Below are positions 1-11,052 of a stretch of DNA of 64,000 nucleotides, piece after piece. The DNA is from Aplysia californica (lineage: Eukaryota > Mollusca > Gastropoda > Aplysiida > Aplysiidae). The position numbers and the translations under genes were made by a program. The stretch's first letter is position 1; each line of letters opens with the position of its first letter. The notes under the pieces are model-generated. The model was not told the DNA's origin, ran no database searches, and saw only the letters and a list, made by a program, of their open reading frames with translations. Location: NCBI RefSeq assembly GCF_000002075.1, contig NW_004797356.1, positions 739,702-803,701 on the forward strand, in the 5' to 3' direction.

Positions 1-356
1 AAATTTCAAGGTCAACTCAGAAGCTGATTACAGTTTTTGGTCTTTCATTATTTGTAATTTTAAAAAAAAATTTTTTTGCTATTTCAAACATGAAATAGGA
101 ACAAACCAATCACCCTGAGAAAAACAAGGAGAGTTTTTGATCAGAAGAAGCATGTGACCTTGTGAATAACAAAAAATTCTGAAACAACCAATTTCCTTTC
201 TACTAAACAACACTGTGCTGAAACTGAAAGGCAACTTATTGACTACTGTATTCAAAGGGAGAGCAAAGCTCAGTCAGCTAAAGCTACAAAACTGTAGCCA
301 CAGAGGTGGTCTTTTGGTGTACGTGTTGCTTGTCAGATTACGAGTATATATATATA
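1..356. other. AT-rich stretch, nothing recognised
   Basis: This stretch shows no convincing coding signal, splice pattern or recognised repeat. It is AT-rich and ends in a short TA run that borders the first MITE copy. Confidence 0.5.
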
Positions 357-790
357 TGTGTCACAAGGCAGTCGAATCGTCAAACTCGTCAATTTTGGGG
401 CTTATGGAGTGATTGGTAAAAAGCTTTTTCATAGTCTTACTTTCTATGAAAAAAAATACTCATCTATCTTAAATAGAAGCTGAGTTATTTGCAGATAAAA
501 GGAGGTGGCGGTCACCTAATTTCAGAGGTAAAAATAGCAAGAAAATGGCCTGCAAAGTTAGGTGACTTCCAAAGCTTGAGAGTCCTTGAGAACTACAAAT
601 TAGATTTTTGTGCATTTAAGCAACATTTTTCAGTAAAAAACACACAGAATGTGCTTTTTAAATGAACGTAAAAGGTGATAAGACAAAAAACATAAATTCT
701 ATAAAAATTACCAAACAAGCAAAAAAATTCTGGTTTCTTAAGTTTCATCATTTTGACAAGCGCCTGATTTCTCCACACTGCCTTTCACAT
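357..790 (+). repeat. MITE family R1, copy 1
   Basis: First of eight related copies in the window. The family is about 435 bp with inverted ends of roughly 30 bp: the left end reads like TGTGTCACG...GGTGGAATCAGGTGCTCGTCAA and the right end is its reverse complement (...CTGATTTCACCACACTGCCTCACA). It has no coding capacity. This copy lies about 125 bp beyond the stop codon of the minus-strand zinc-finger gene, so it may fall in that gene's 3' untranslated region. The superfamily is not assigned because no clear target duplication was seen. Confidence 0.75.
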
Positions 791-914
791 ATGTATTTGA
801 AAGAATTAGTGTGCAATTAGTATGCATCAAACGTTGATGCAAATCATATTTCAGTGAGAAGCATCTAGATCCATCGGGGAGTGGGTGCTGTAGAAGTACT
901 CCTTGTTATTATGA

Positions 915-1142
915 TCATTTATTTATCATTAAAACTGTACCCATGTGTCTGCGCTGATGCATGCTGAGATCGTTCTTGTGTATAAAGGACTTGTCACAGC
1001 CTTCAACACTGCACAGGTACGGCCGGTCCGCTGTGTGGATTCTGTGGTGGATCTGCAGGTTTGCTAGAGTACGGAAAGCTTTCCCACAGTCAGGGTATCC
1101 ACATACATGACTTATGTCTGTGTTGTGACAAGACTGGTGGGC
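915..1142 (-). CDS. Zinc-finger gene, last exon: end of finger 2, fingers 3 and 4
   Basis: It starts after TTCACAG and completes finger 2 (AHQSCH). It then encodes finger 3 (CGYPDCGKAFRTLANLQIHH), a linker TADRPY that departs from the usual TGEKPY, and finger 4 (CSVEGCDKSFIHKNDLSMHQ). The stop is at 917-915. An AATAAA overlaps the last codons, and the flank to the left is AT-rich. Confidence 0.85.
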   Translation of the reverse strand, partial: AHQSCHNTDISHVCGYPDCGKAFRTLANLQIHHRIHTADRPYLCSVEGCDKSFIHKNDLSMHQRRHMGTVLMINK

Positions 1143-4100
1143 CTGTGAACACAATACAGTTTGTTCAACTGAGTGACCAGTTGTTACCCTAGAATTACGA
1201 AGTTTCATCTGCTCAGTACCTACTTTTGAAAAACTTGACGTTAAAAAATTTGAGTCTCTCAAAATGTGAAGCTTTTTCGAAAGAAATTCTTTGAATATTT
1301 TGATAATGACTACGAATAATCTTACGATTCTGACAGATTGGTAACTGACCTCAGGGCCTTAGTAACTCAAAATGCCAAAAATGTCACATAGAACTTTGTA
1401 ATTCTAAGGTACTAAAATGTGTCTTTAAAAAAAAAACAAAAAAACAATCACCATCTCTATCAATTTCACAGCTGTATGATATGTGTGGTTGCAACACTGT
1501 TAGTTAACCGAGACTCTGACCTGAAGGAGGAAAAAAACCAATAAACCTACAAACTGGAGGTGAAGCTGTTTCCCACGTAATTAAATGACACGATTCTACT
1601 TTGTATAAGTGGAAAAAAATCTCACTTCTTGCATTTTAAAAAAAATGGTCCTAATACTATTACAGTGGGTGTCACATTCAACGAGAAGTCGGCTCCAACA
1701 AGGCAATCCTTAATCCCTAATTTTTTTCCTCTATATATCTTTGTGAATGAACGTCAGCTCCATGGAGGCTGCAAACAGACCTAAGTCGCTTTCAGCGAGG
1801 TCGCGGTATCTAGATAAAAGCAATTAACGGCCCCAAAAGCGAAGAATTTTCCTCCTTTCTCTCCATCTCCCGCCAAGCACAAGGCTCATCCTCCATTCTA
1901 AACACATTGTATTGCTAGATCTAGTGTGCCTCGTAATATGGGCCCCAAAGCCACGAGGATAGGTGAGGGTTGGCTGGCCTACAGTAAGGATGGGAGGGGG
2001 TTGGTGGGAATGCGATGCGGGCTGTGTGAAACTGCAAGACTCTGGATGGGTAGGTCTAGATCGAGACCTTCATTTTTTCAATTTTCTTTTCTTCCCCTGA
2101 TCAGAAAATCCAAGCTCCCGCCTTTACTTTATGTAGATATCTAGATCGAGGCCTAGATGTGAGAGGATATGTTTCCACACGAGAAGTGTTCCGCAAAAAA
2201 ATAATTTTTTAATGCAGAAATGACAGTGAGAGCATAGCTCAAACACGAGCACACTGATGCTGTTTGAGAATTTCGTCATCAAGGGGAACAACTGTTTTAA
2301 TTACTGGTATTGGTACATCGTGTAATACAATAACTTGTCTCCTTTCTTTTGTTTAGCCTTAGTCACATTCAACGAGAGGTCCGATCTAATAAGGACAACA
2401 AGCTGGTCCTGGAAACCTCGTTGAATGCGACACCCACTGTAACAAAATTTTATTCTAAAAAGTATACATTGCACTGCTATTCATTTTCTTAACCCAACTT
2501 ATATGAATAATTTGTAGCCATTTTCTGATAAAAATGTTTTCAGGGTTCAGGCATTCTTTCAGTTTTAAGTAACATTAGAAACATTATTTTCATTCAAAAC
2601 CTCTAGGAAACTATGAGAAGAGACCAGAAATATAAATTAGTACCTGACATTTTTCCTTGGCAGAAAATCTGACACTGCAACCATCGTATTCACACTTGAA
2701 GGGGTAGATACCTGAGGATAAAAGTCTATTCATTAACACAATGAGACAGCAGTTTAAAATATTCCAAGACTTAAATTGAAGCAATATTTTTCCATATTAT
2801 TTCAGAAAGGACAAACAATAGACAGGTATTTACCCCATAGAAACATGTAATGAGATAAGCAACAAATAAAAAGTAGGTTAGAAATAGTAGACTACATAGT
2901 TTACCAGTAAATATGCTTTGCTTTTAATTTTCCATTTTTCTAATTTTCCATTGTATTAATGGAAATTCATTCTTTCAATTATTTCGTTAAAAATTCAACA
3001 AACAATATATGCATTAGAGACCAATACAATCTCTCAAATCAAATTCTGAAAGAGGACTTACTTTCATCAACGGGTTCACCTGCCAGTACAGACATTTTCT
3101 GAGAAAACTCATCCTTTGGGAGAGGCTGTCCATCTGAAATTCATTAAACATGCACTTAACCATATCGAGAAACGAAAGTACAGCCATTCAACACATCACT
3201 GTCCCAACAACAAAGAGCAAATCCAATTCTTTTTTCTTATCCCATGAAGCAAAGTCAGATGGAGTGACCCATTTGTTTTACACCAGTGAGGTATTTTTAT
3301 TCTGTGATTTACAGTGAGAGCAGCAAATCTTCCTAACTGTTTCTCTTAGTGACCTTCCCAAGCTGGGTTTTTTTTTTTCAGAACTGCCTCATTAGATTTC
3401 TTTTCATTCCATGAAATTCTCAAAAGAAATCTAAGAAACCACATTTTCCATTAGTCTTTAAATGAAGATAAAAATCTGAATGCTACAATCAATGCTAGAG
3501 GAAAAACATGGGATAATATGCTTTAAATAGGAGGCTCACATCATAAGTATATATACCAATATATGTGATGTAGTGATTAGGCGCTTCACCCTCACAGGCA
3601 GAAGACATCACTTTGATTTGTGAGTGAATAGAATTTCTATTGAGTTTCTCCCTATTTCTATGAAATTTTAATGGAAGTATTTCATCTATGTCATTCCACA
3701 TGTGCCTAGTTCATTTTTTTTTAGTTTGAAGAAAATGAACAAGAAAAATAGATCGCTCAAATCAGAGAAATGCCTTAAGTAATCCTGATTTACAATTAGA
3801 AATTAAGAACGAAAAAACGAAACACAACAAAACTTTGTTGTAAGTCGCCCCATGATATCTTTATTCTAATAACGGCTTCATCTAGAAACCCCCAAAAATA
3901 GGTTTGGGGGCTTGTGGAATAACATAGGTGATTTGGAACTCACTGTGATGGAAATACTTGATGTGCAGGGAAAGGTGTCTCCATAGCGGGTACTTCTCAT
4001 TACAGTCTCTCTCCGAACACTGCAGCATCAGCATGGGGCTCAAGTTGTCTCTCGTCTCCATGTACTTTGCCACCTTCCATGCCAGGGAAAATATTACAAG

Positions 4101-6904
4101 AAAATTAGCCTCAATTTGTGTTCTCTTTTGGGGAATAGAGAGAGTTGGGTAGGGACTCATGTTGTTTTTTCTGAACTCATGCCTCTGGATTTAGTAAATT
4201 TTGAAGCAAGATGCGAGGTAATTAATAAGGACTTCATATCACAATAGCATTCAGAAAGAGATTCTCAAACTGCAAAAAAATGTTAATGATGTTAAAAAAC
4301 AACAGCTTGGGATCCATTACACAACATAAAATGAGCAGTTTGAACCATTTGCATTTGAAGTAAACGAAATTAAAGAAATGTCAGAAATGCAAATAGTTCA
4401 TTTCTTAACTTAATCAACTTGATAGCAAATACAAAAATGCCAAGGATATAAGAAGTAATGGCAGTGCATACCATTATATAAAACATGATTTTTAGGATAA
4501 AAAGTAAAACTGAATTCCTAAAAGAGTAAGAGTAGACTATAGAAAAAACAATTCCTCAGCTACATGATGCAAATCAAGTCCTATTTAAAATTTCTGTGCC
4601 ATGATTGGAGATGAAGGTATTATGTACGAAACAAATCCATACAAAAAACACTGAAAGTCTAGCTTAGACCTATCAATAATAGAGGCAAGGTATTTTAGTT
4701 TTTAAATAACTGTATATTCCTGTCTTTCTCTTTTGCCCAAGCAGGGTTCTTCAACTCTGTAAAAAGACAAACATGGTATAGAGCAAATGTATTATGCACA
4801 GTAGATCAAACATGTTAAAAGGCTAATTCAGAATAGAGAAATGTATTGTGTACAACAGGTGAAAAATCTGTTTACCTTCTGGGAAAGTTCCTGAAGCTTC
4901 TTTTTGGATTGCTTGTTCAGGTGAGTAGGAATGTTGATATTTTGAAAATGTTTACTGTCTTTCTTTTCTTGCTTGCTCTCTTTACTTCTCAGTCGTGTTT
5001 TTCGACCATTCATCTCGCAAACATAAGGCTGTACAAAACTGTCGCTGGTTCCTTCAGCAACAATAGGAAAGGACGATGTATCCTTCTCTGCCTCTTCATC
5101 AAAATCAGCTTCAGAGGATTGCACAAGTGGAATTTTATCGAAAAGTGTATCTTTCATTTCAGTCAGACTGTCTACATCATCTCCATTGGAAGAAAAAGTT
5201 ATATCTTTTATCTTCCTCGTCAAATTTGCTGAACACGAAAGAACAGACCTATGATGGTTTTGATGAGAAACAACTTTGCAGGATTGGACAGTCCTAACAT
5301 TCTTTCTTTTTCCCAAAGAGAAGTGATCCGTAGTGTCTTCAGGAGCATCTCTTTTGAAATTAGACATCACCGCCTGCCTCGTCAGTCTTCTTGTTGTTCT
5401 CACTGAGCCCTTATCTTGTGCTTCTCCATGACAAAGCGATCTGTTATCACAAACCTCCCTTTCCGTCCCTGTAGACAGACCTGCCCCAGCTTCAAGAAGA
5501 GAAGAGTTTCTCTTTGTACACTTTCTGTGTGTTAACTTTTTTCCACAAGGAATCTTGACAGCTTTTTTCATTTTCTTGTCCAGACTTACATCTGAGAACA
5601 GTCAGAGCGAAGGAAGGTTACAAATAAAGTATCAATGCATTCACAACTCCATAAAGAGTACTACACGGGGATGTAAATGGGCATGCTTTAAAAAAATCTG
5701 AAAACCTTATGCGACCATCACATTATGAGTGTGATGTGAAAATAAACTGTGTATATGTTTTTGTGCCACTTGAATGTGCGACAAAAACTGCAAGAGTTAT
5801 TATATTAAGTGCAAGACTCAGGCACAAATGCGCATACTTCAGATAGATTATAAAGAAAAAACTTTATTTTAACTTTACGTTTTGTTGATTTCCACCCCTT
5901 CTCCTCTCTCTCACCTTCTATAGCTGGGTTTTCGGGGTTTTTTTATTCACAACATAAAGGTCATAAAAATCTGACATTAGGGAAAATCTGAAACACAAAT
6001 AAAAATCTTGACACTGTTGCAGCTTACACTGTATCAATACGATAGAATCATGACTTGATAATCCTGCTGTTTCATAACATAGCATGAATTGCCTTCAGTT
6101 TTTTAAATGGATGAAAACAATTGATGATTACAGAAATATTAAAACAAAAAGTACACTTGCAATGATTCCAACAAGTTAGGCATCCCATCAAAAACTAAAA
6201 CTTCCTTGCCAAACACAAGCTATATGGCAGAATATTCTTAAAAAGTATGTACTTACAGCTTAACTGCTCACACAAAATAACTTCTTTCCCAATTCATTGA
6301 AAACATTTTTACTGACACTGCCTCTTTCCATTTCAATGAAATGACAGTTTTTCTTACCTCTAGGAAGTGAAATGGCTATTCCTGTAGAAACATGCTGACC
6401 GACTGACTCACAATCATTGTCCCAGTCTCCAGTTGCGCTGACTGAACTTGCTTCTTCCATATCTGTTTTCACTTTCTTTTTTAAAGATATCAGCTGGTCA
6501 TGAATTTCTGTTTCTGAATTAGTTAGTGGTTTAAGTGAATTCATTTGAGAACATGCATCTTTTTCACCACTTCTCACAGAATCTTTTTTCTTCTTTTTGT
6601 ACAAATTAGTGTTGATTGGTTTTCCAATAATTTTTTGGAGTTCCATCACATTCTGAGGGATTTTTTTGATAGTTGAAAAACATGGTAAGCAAAGTCTTGG
6701 CTCAGAAAACAACTTCTCATCATATAAAGAATTGAAATCTTCTGAGGATAGTAGTAATTGAAGCTTTTTCTTGACTTCATGCTTATAGCTCTTAGAGCCA
6801 CGTAAAAGCTGCTTTTTTGAGCCAAGTGCAGTCCAACATATCACACAGTTAGTTTTGCAAAATTCTTTTTCTATTTTTTTCTCATTCATGGTCTTCTTTC
6901 TCAT
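915..6904 (-). CDS. C2H2 zinc-finger protein with ZAD-like N-terminus (six coding exons)
   Basis: Coding exons, read on the minus strand, are 6904-6358, 5591-4876, 4073-3944, 3133-3062, 2711-2644 and 1142-915. All have GT-AG borders and phases that match, giving 586 residues. Residues about 10-80 hold CVIC and, some 45 residues later, CLPC; this spacing resembles the zinc-binding ZAD domain. A Ser/Lys/Glu-rich linker of about 340 residues follows. The C-terminal 160 residues carry four C2H2 fingers (CSERDC..H..H, CEYDGC..HQSCH, CGYPDC..H..H, CSVEGC..H..H); the second ends in a Cys-His pair. The family suggests a nuclear DNA-binding regulator; target genes are unknown. The start ATG at 6904 is fixed by an in-frame TAG 12 bases upstream. 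ZAD identity is inference. Confidence 0.85.
1663..2439. mobile_element. 777-bp TIR element with TA target duplication (pogo/Tc1-like MITE)
   Basis: The ends are inverted copies starting CAGTGGGTGTCACATTCAAC on the left and reading ...GTTGAATGCGACACCCACTG on the right. A TA lies directly outside both ends (1661-1662 and 2440-2441). A second internal copy of the end motif near 2362 forms a hairpin with the right end. No transposase is seen, so it is non-autonomous. It sits in the last intron of the zinc-finger gene. Confidence 0.8.
2644..2711 (-). CDS. Zinc-finger gene, exon 5: finger 2, first half
   Basis: A 68-base exon between CCTCAG and TGTCAG/gtacct, phase 0. It encodes YPFKCEYDGCSVRFSAKEKC and a final Gln. 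The two cysteines of finger 2 are here; its His and Cys-His ligands come from the last exon, so the finger is split by an intron. Confidence 0.75.
3062..3133 (-). CDS. Zinc-finger gene, exon 4: short linker
   Basis: A 72-base exon between AATTTCAG and GATGAAA/gtaagt. In the frame set by its neighbours it encodes GQPLPKDEFSQKMSVLAGEP and VDE, a linker without fingers. It is too short to be seen as an open frame by itself. Confidence 0.75.
3944..4073 (-). CDS. Zinc-finger gene, exon 3: finger 1
   Basis: The acceptor lies in CCTGGCATGGAAG/GTGGCAAAG and the donor is CATCACA/gtgagt, phase 1. It encodes finger 1, CSERDCNEKYPLWRHLSLH followed by IKYFHH. Confidence 0.8.
4876..5591 (-). CDS. Zinc-finger gene, exon 2: charged linker
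   Basis: The acceptor is TTCTCAG and the donor CAGAAG/gtaaac, phase 0. The two-base start joins the single G of the previous exon to give Asp. It encodes about 239 residues rich in Lys, Ser, Asp and Glu with basic clusters such as KKAVKIPCGKKLTHRK that could act in nuclear import. No folded domain is recognised. Confidence 0.8.
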
Positions 6905-6960
6905 TGTCACAATTGTCTACACTTCACCATAAGTGACAGAAATCCAAAGTCTTTGAAACC
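6358..6960 (-). CDS. Zinc-finger gene, first coding exon with 5' UTR
   Basis: The exon begins after a good acceptor (polypyrimidine then TTTCAG), so an untranslated exon lies further right. Translation starts at 6904. The exon ends AGAG/gtaaga in phase 1. It encodes the paired C-x2-C region (CVIC and CLPC) and the start of a basic/acidic linker. The open frame reads on past the donor to about 6260, but the phase of the next exon fits only the 6358 donor. Confidence 0.8.
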
Positions 6961-8468
6961 CTGAAATGATATAAAAAAAACAACAACATTCCAATGTTAT
7001 GGAAAGACAGTACCTGCTGGAGACAAGCTTATCATCTTCATGTTTTCACTGGAATATTGCCTTATTTCATGAACATGCCAGAAGAAATCTTTATTTCTAA
7101 ATCTGAGAAAAAAGAAATATTGAAATTACAATCAAAGATAACTTAAATAATGAATTTAAATCATTACCAGCTTTTTGCAGTACCAATGCTCCAATGCTAA
7201 AACTGCTAAATGTAAGCATTTGATAATAGGCAACAGGATAAAGTGTGGGGTTTATTCTTGATAAAGAGGCTGCCAAACTTACAACTGTAAGGAAAGGTGC
7301 TTATCACAAATTTAGCTCAATTTACTGAAAGAATGTACCTAGATGACATTCGTGAAAGAAAAAGCATCTTGTTATACAGTGGCGTCTAAAAGAAACTTGA
7401 AAATGTAATCACCCAATAATTGTGTTAATGCCTTGCACTACCCACTCATGCAGCATACCAATTTAAAGCTAAATAAATTCAGCATAGATAATTCATCTAT
7501 GTCAGGAGACACTTGATAAAGTATCACTCAAAATTGACTTGAAAAAATCAGGCTTGGTAAAGTTGTGCAAAATCAAAGAAATGCAAAATTGTCTTTGCGA
7601 GTGTTTTGAGGTGCATCAATATTGATAGAATGGACATACAAGGCATATCCAATGTATGGAGAATTTTGTCTCTCCAATAAACAATATTTCATTACGATAT
7701 TTTATCACGATAGTTCTTTTTTTAAAAACGGAAAACAGAGCAATCACAAATACCACGCAAAACAAGGACTTAACAATAATAAATGTGTTCATTGGTATTT
7801 TGCTTAGAAGCTATTGGTTTTGTTTAGTGCACGAACCTTGTGGGCATTGACTCTATTAAATTTTGGACATAATTATCTGTCATTTCATCCCAAATATCAT
7901 AGTGAGTTGCAAACAAAGGGTCTGAATTGGGAGCAAAGTCATTTTCGTTCAATTGCTGTCATGGTACTTCACATACCTGTAGGATTCATACCGGGGCTAT
8001 TTATTGGTGATCACTCCAAGGTCGATTTAATTTGGTTTTCCAAGAATTGTCCAGTGGCATTGGTATGCATGGGGATGTCTACTTGAATGACACTATGATG
8101 AAAATAAAGGTAAGACATGACATTCCAGCACTTGCACGATGTAGTCCACTAAACCAAGCAATCCAGGGATTCTCAAATAGGCGGTTTTGTTCATTTCTTC
8201 CCAGACCACCTAAAACCATGGCAGTTTCGTGGCCTCTGTTCCTCAATGACAAATGATTATGTTCAACATTTAACTAGCACAGTCCATGAGCAAAAAAGGT
8301 TTCGTGCGCTACACGAAACCAAAACCTTCTAAATAAAAACAAAACATCAATGAGCACATGTTATGTTAGGTCCAGGTTTTACGTGGTATTTGCGACTGCT
8401 CTGTTCTCCTATCTGTTTGAAAATGCAGAGACAACAATATATTCTCTTTTCATGTGATATTTAATACA
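6961..8468. other. Upstream flank or first intron of the zinc-finger gene
   Basis: The acceptor at 6961-6962 means a non-coding first exon lies somewhere in or beyond this stretch; I could not place it. The rest is AT-rich without reliable coding. A short hairpin (GGTTTCGTG...CACGAAACC) lies near 8298-8325. Confidence 0.4.
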
Positions 8469-9218
8469 ATAGAACCTGTGTAAGACGGAAACGCAAGGGA
8501 GCTTGAAAAAAATTCCGTCTTAGACATTTTCCGTCTTAGACAGGGGAATTTAGGGGTGGGGGTTCAAAGGCTCAGCCGGTGGGATCAAGGATCGCTTGTC
8601 CGATCGGCAAGCAGTGGTCAAAACTTCACACCTCTCAGTTGCTATCCTGTCTGATAGTGACATGCATCAGTCTTACTTATCCAATTACCACCAGTGCTTG
8701 CCTTTCATAGGACCACTGTTTGACCTATTAAAAACAGAAACGTTTGAACACCTCCTTTGCTGCCACCCTTAGTCCTACCCACCAATGCCACCCCTCACTG
8801 TCATCATTGTAACAACGATTCGAGGAACTCTTTTCTCAGCAGGCCGTACGCATTGGTCAATCTAATTTCACACCTCTGGCTTCTGGCTACCCAGGAAAGT
8901 TTCCGTAGTGGCTGGCTACTCGAGCACTCTCACGGGCAGTCGTGAGATATCACACCCACACTACACTGACCATCTGTAGCGCTCAGTGCTCATATGATGG
9001 GGTAACATAGAGTAACTTCTACTCTACCCCAATTGCACCCCTACTCCCCTTCCTCGCCCAGCGGCATGGCCATGGCGTTAAGTTTAGAGCCGGCGGAATC
9101 AAACTTGCGAGTTTTGTTTCAAATCAGGGCTGAGCGGGCAAAGCATTTTCCGTCTTAGACAGGTGAAACCCTCGGAAGGGAGCGGATTTTTCTTTCCGTT
9201 TAGACATGAGTCTAATGC
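8469..9218. repeat. Possible pogo-like MITE with degenerate ends
   Basis: The left end reads CAATAGAACCTGTGTAAGAC then GGAAA. The right end (TTTCCGTTTAGACATGAGTC then TAATG) is a poor inverted match. The motif CCGTCTTAGACA recurs internally at about 8514, 8530 and 9150. The pattern resembles non-autonomous Tc1/pogo relatives, but the end match is weak. Confidence 0.35.
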
Positions 9219-9365
9219 ATTTATATGATAGTATAGCTATAACTTACTGTGTAGAAGAGCCATGGGCCACATATATATAACATTATCATTGTCAGTTATC
9301 ATTATTAAGTCTGTAACTGTAATTTAGTTTCTTGTTACACCAGGCAAAATAACTGAAAAATGAAT

Positions 9366-9495
<130 letters not shown>

Positions 9496-10079
9496 CCTAT
9501 ATTCATGTGGTTATATGATCAGAGTTCGGCAACTCATGCTATTTCCTCCCATAAATATCACTAGATTTTCAGCATTTTCACTTTTATGGGGTTACTTTCC
9601 ATGCTGTTAATATACTTGCTTGTGTTTATCTAAACATCTTTCGTTGTTTTGTTTTTTTAGTAATCAAGCAAAGGAGTAATTAAAATTTCAATGCTAACTT
9701 GTTATTATATTGTTCATCAAAAACTTAATAACTATGAGTAGAGATATAATGAAAACCAAGCAGGAATGTTTCCACTTCTCAATCCTTTTATCAGTCACAT
9801 TAGAAACTTATAAATCATTGATTCAATCGCAAGTTAATTGGCCATGGATGTCTAGTACTGATTATGCCGACCATAATAAACTGAGTTCCAGAACTTGTAT
9901 ATATATCTAACATTGCTATTTCACTGCCTATATCATAGACAAAGACAAAGGAACTTGGGACCATATTGTGAGGGCTGACAGCCAATGTACAAACGTGTGA
10001 GTGTGTGTGAGTGTGATGGTGGAAGGAAAAGCTATCATGAGTCTAATTACTTTTTTCACCATTTATAATAGATAGCATT

Positions 10080-10425
10080 TGTATAGCGCAAATTCCCGCT
10101 CAACTGCAAGCTCCATGCACTTCACAATCTATACTAGTATTACCCCAGCAGACCTGAGAGCATTCTGAAACAAACTCAACTTTCTGGGAAGCATACAGTG
10201 CAAGCAGCCATTTATAGGTGCTAAAACACTAACATACTGACAAGATCTTTCGCTGTCTATGGCCAGGTACCCATTTCCACCTGGGTGTAGTGAGGAAAAT
10301 TCGTGTAAGTGCCTTTCCCAAGGACACAACGTCGGGCCTGCGTCTCGAACCCCCCGACCCCGCAACCTTACGATTACGAGTCCAGTAGCCTAACCACTAG
10401 GCCACCGACGCCACCGTTTCTTGAA
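10080..10425 (-). mobile_element. tRNA-derived SINE (family S2)
   Basis: Read on the minus strand, the head (10425-10345) is tRNA-like: GGCCTAGTGGTTAGGCTACT resembles an A box and GGGGTTCGAGACGC a B box. The body contains CCTTGGGAAAGGCACTTACA and AAATGGGTACCTGG, and the tail reads GCGCTATACAAATGC. It is a retroposed SINE, not a functional tRNA gene, since the head lacks a foldable anticodon arm and 3' end. Confidence 0.75.
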
Positions 10426-10544
10426 CTCCTCACCCCCAATTAAGTTGACTTTGACTCTAATCATTGATAATTGATTCTATCCTTAAAGATCAACTATCAT
10501 TTATAACAATAAAGGGGAGATGTAATTTTGGGTAAATGTCTCGT

Positions 10545-11052
10545 ATCTAGGTCTACTGGAACGACAGAAATATCACCATCAGACCCAAGATCAGACTGAA
10601 GCGTTTCCTGGTCAAGTCAGTATTTTTGTGAGTGTGAAACCTGGACCTTGAATGCAGACCTTGAAAGAAGGATCAAAGCTGTGGAGATGAGATGCTCCCG
10701 AAAAATCCTTGGTATCTCACACAAAGATCACATCACAAATGATGAAGTCAAACAAAGAATCAAAAATGAAATTGGACCATATGCTGATCTCACTCTGGTC
10801 AGGAAACGCAACTGCAATGGTATGGACACATCATCCATTCATCCGGCCTTGCCAAGACAATCCTGCAAGGCTGTGTCAAGGGAAAAAGGAGCGGAGGCAG
10901 ACCGAAGAAGAGTTGGGAGGACAACATCAAGGAATGGACAGGCCTGGAACTCAAAGATACGCTCAGGAAAGCTGAAGACCAGAAGGAATGGAGGAAGCTG
11001 GTGGCAAAATCTTCAATCTAAATGCCTCGGAGGACAGGTCTATGGGATAGGT
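10545..11052 (+). pseudogene. LINE fragment, C-terminal part of a reverse-transcriptase polyprotein (family L2)
   Basis: The three frames together look like the region after the reverse-transcriptase core. Recognisable pieces include WNDRNITIRPKIRL, CETWTLNADLERRIKAVEMR, ILGISHKDHITNDEVKQRI and SWEDNIKEWTGLELKDTLRK. These are typical of the non-LTR endonuclease-reverse transcriptase family. Several frame changes make it a dead fragment. Its right end is interrupted by the TIR element at 11053; the sequence GATAGGT appears on both sides. Confidence 0.75.

Noticed and set aside
8298-8325. Hairpin GGTTTCGTG-CGCTA-CACGAAACC as an RNA element
   Set aside because: It is a short isolated hairpin without neighbours, promoter boxes or repetition in the window.
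10345-10425. Possible tRNA gene on the minus strand
   Set aside because: It is joined to a SINE body and tail and does not fold into a full cloverleaf.
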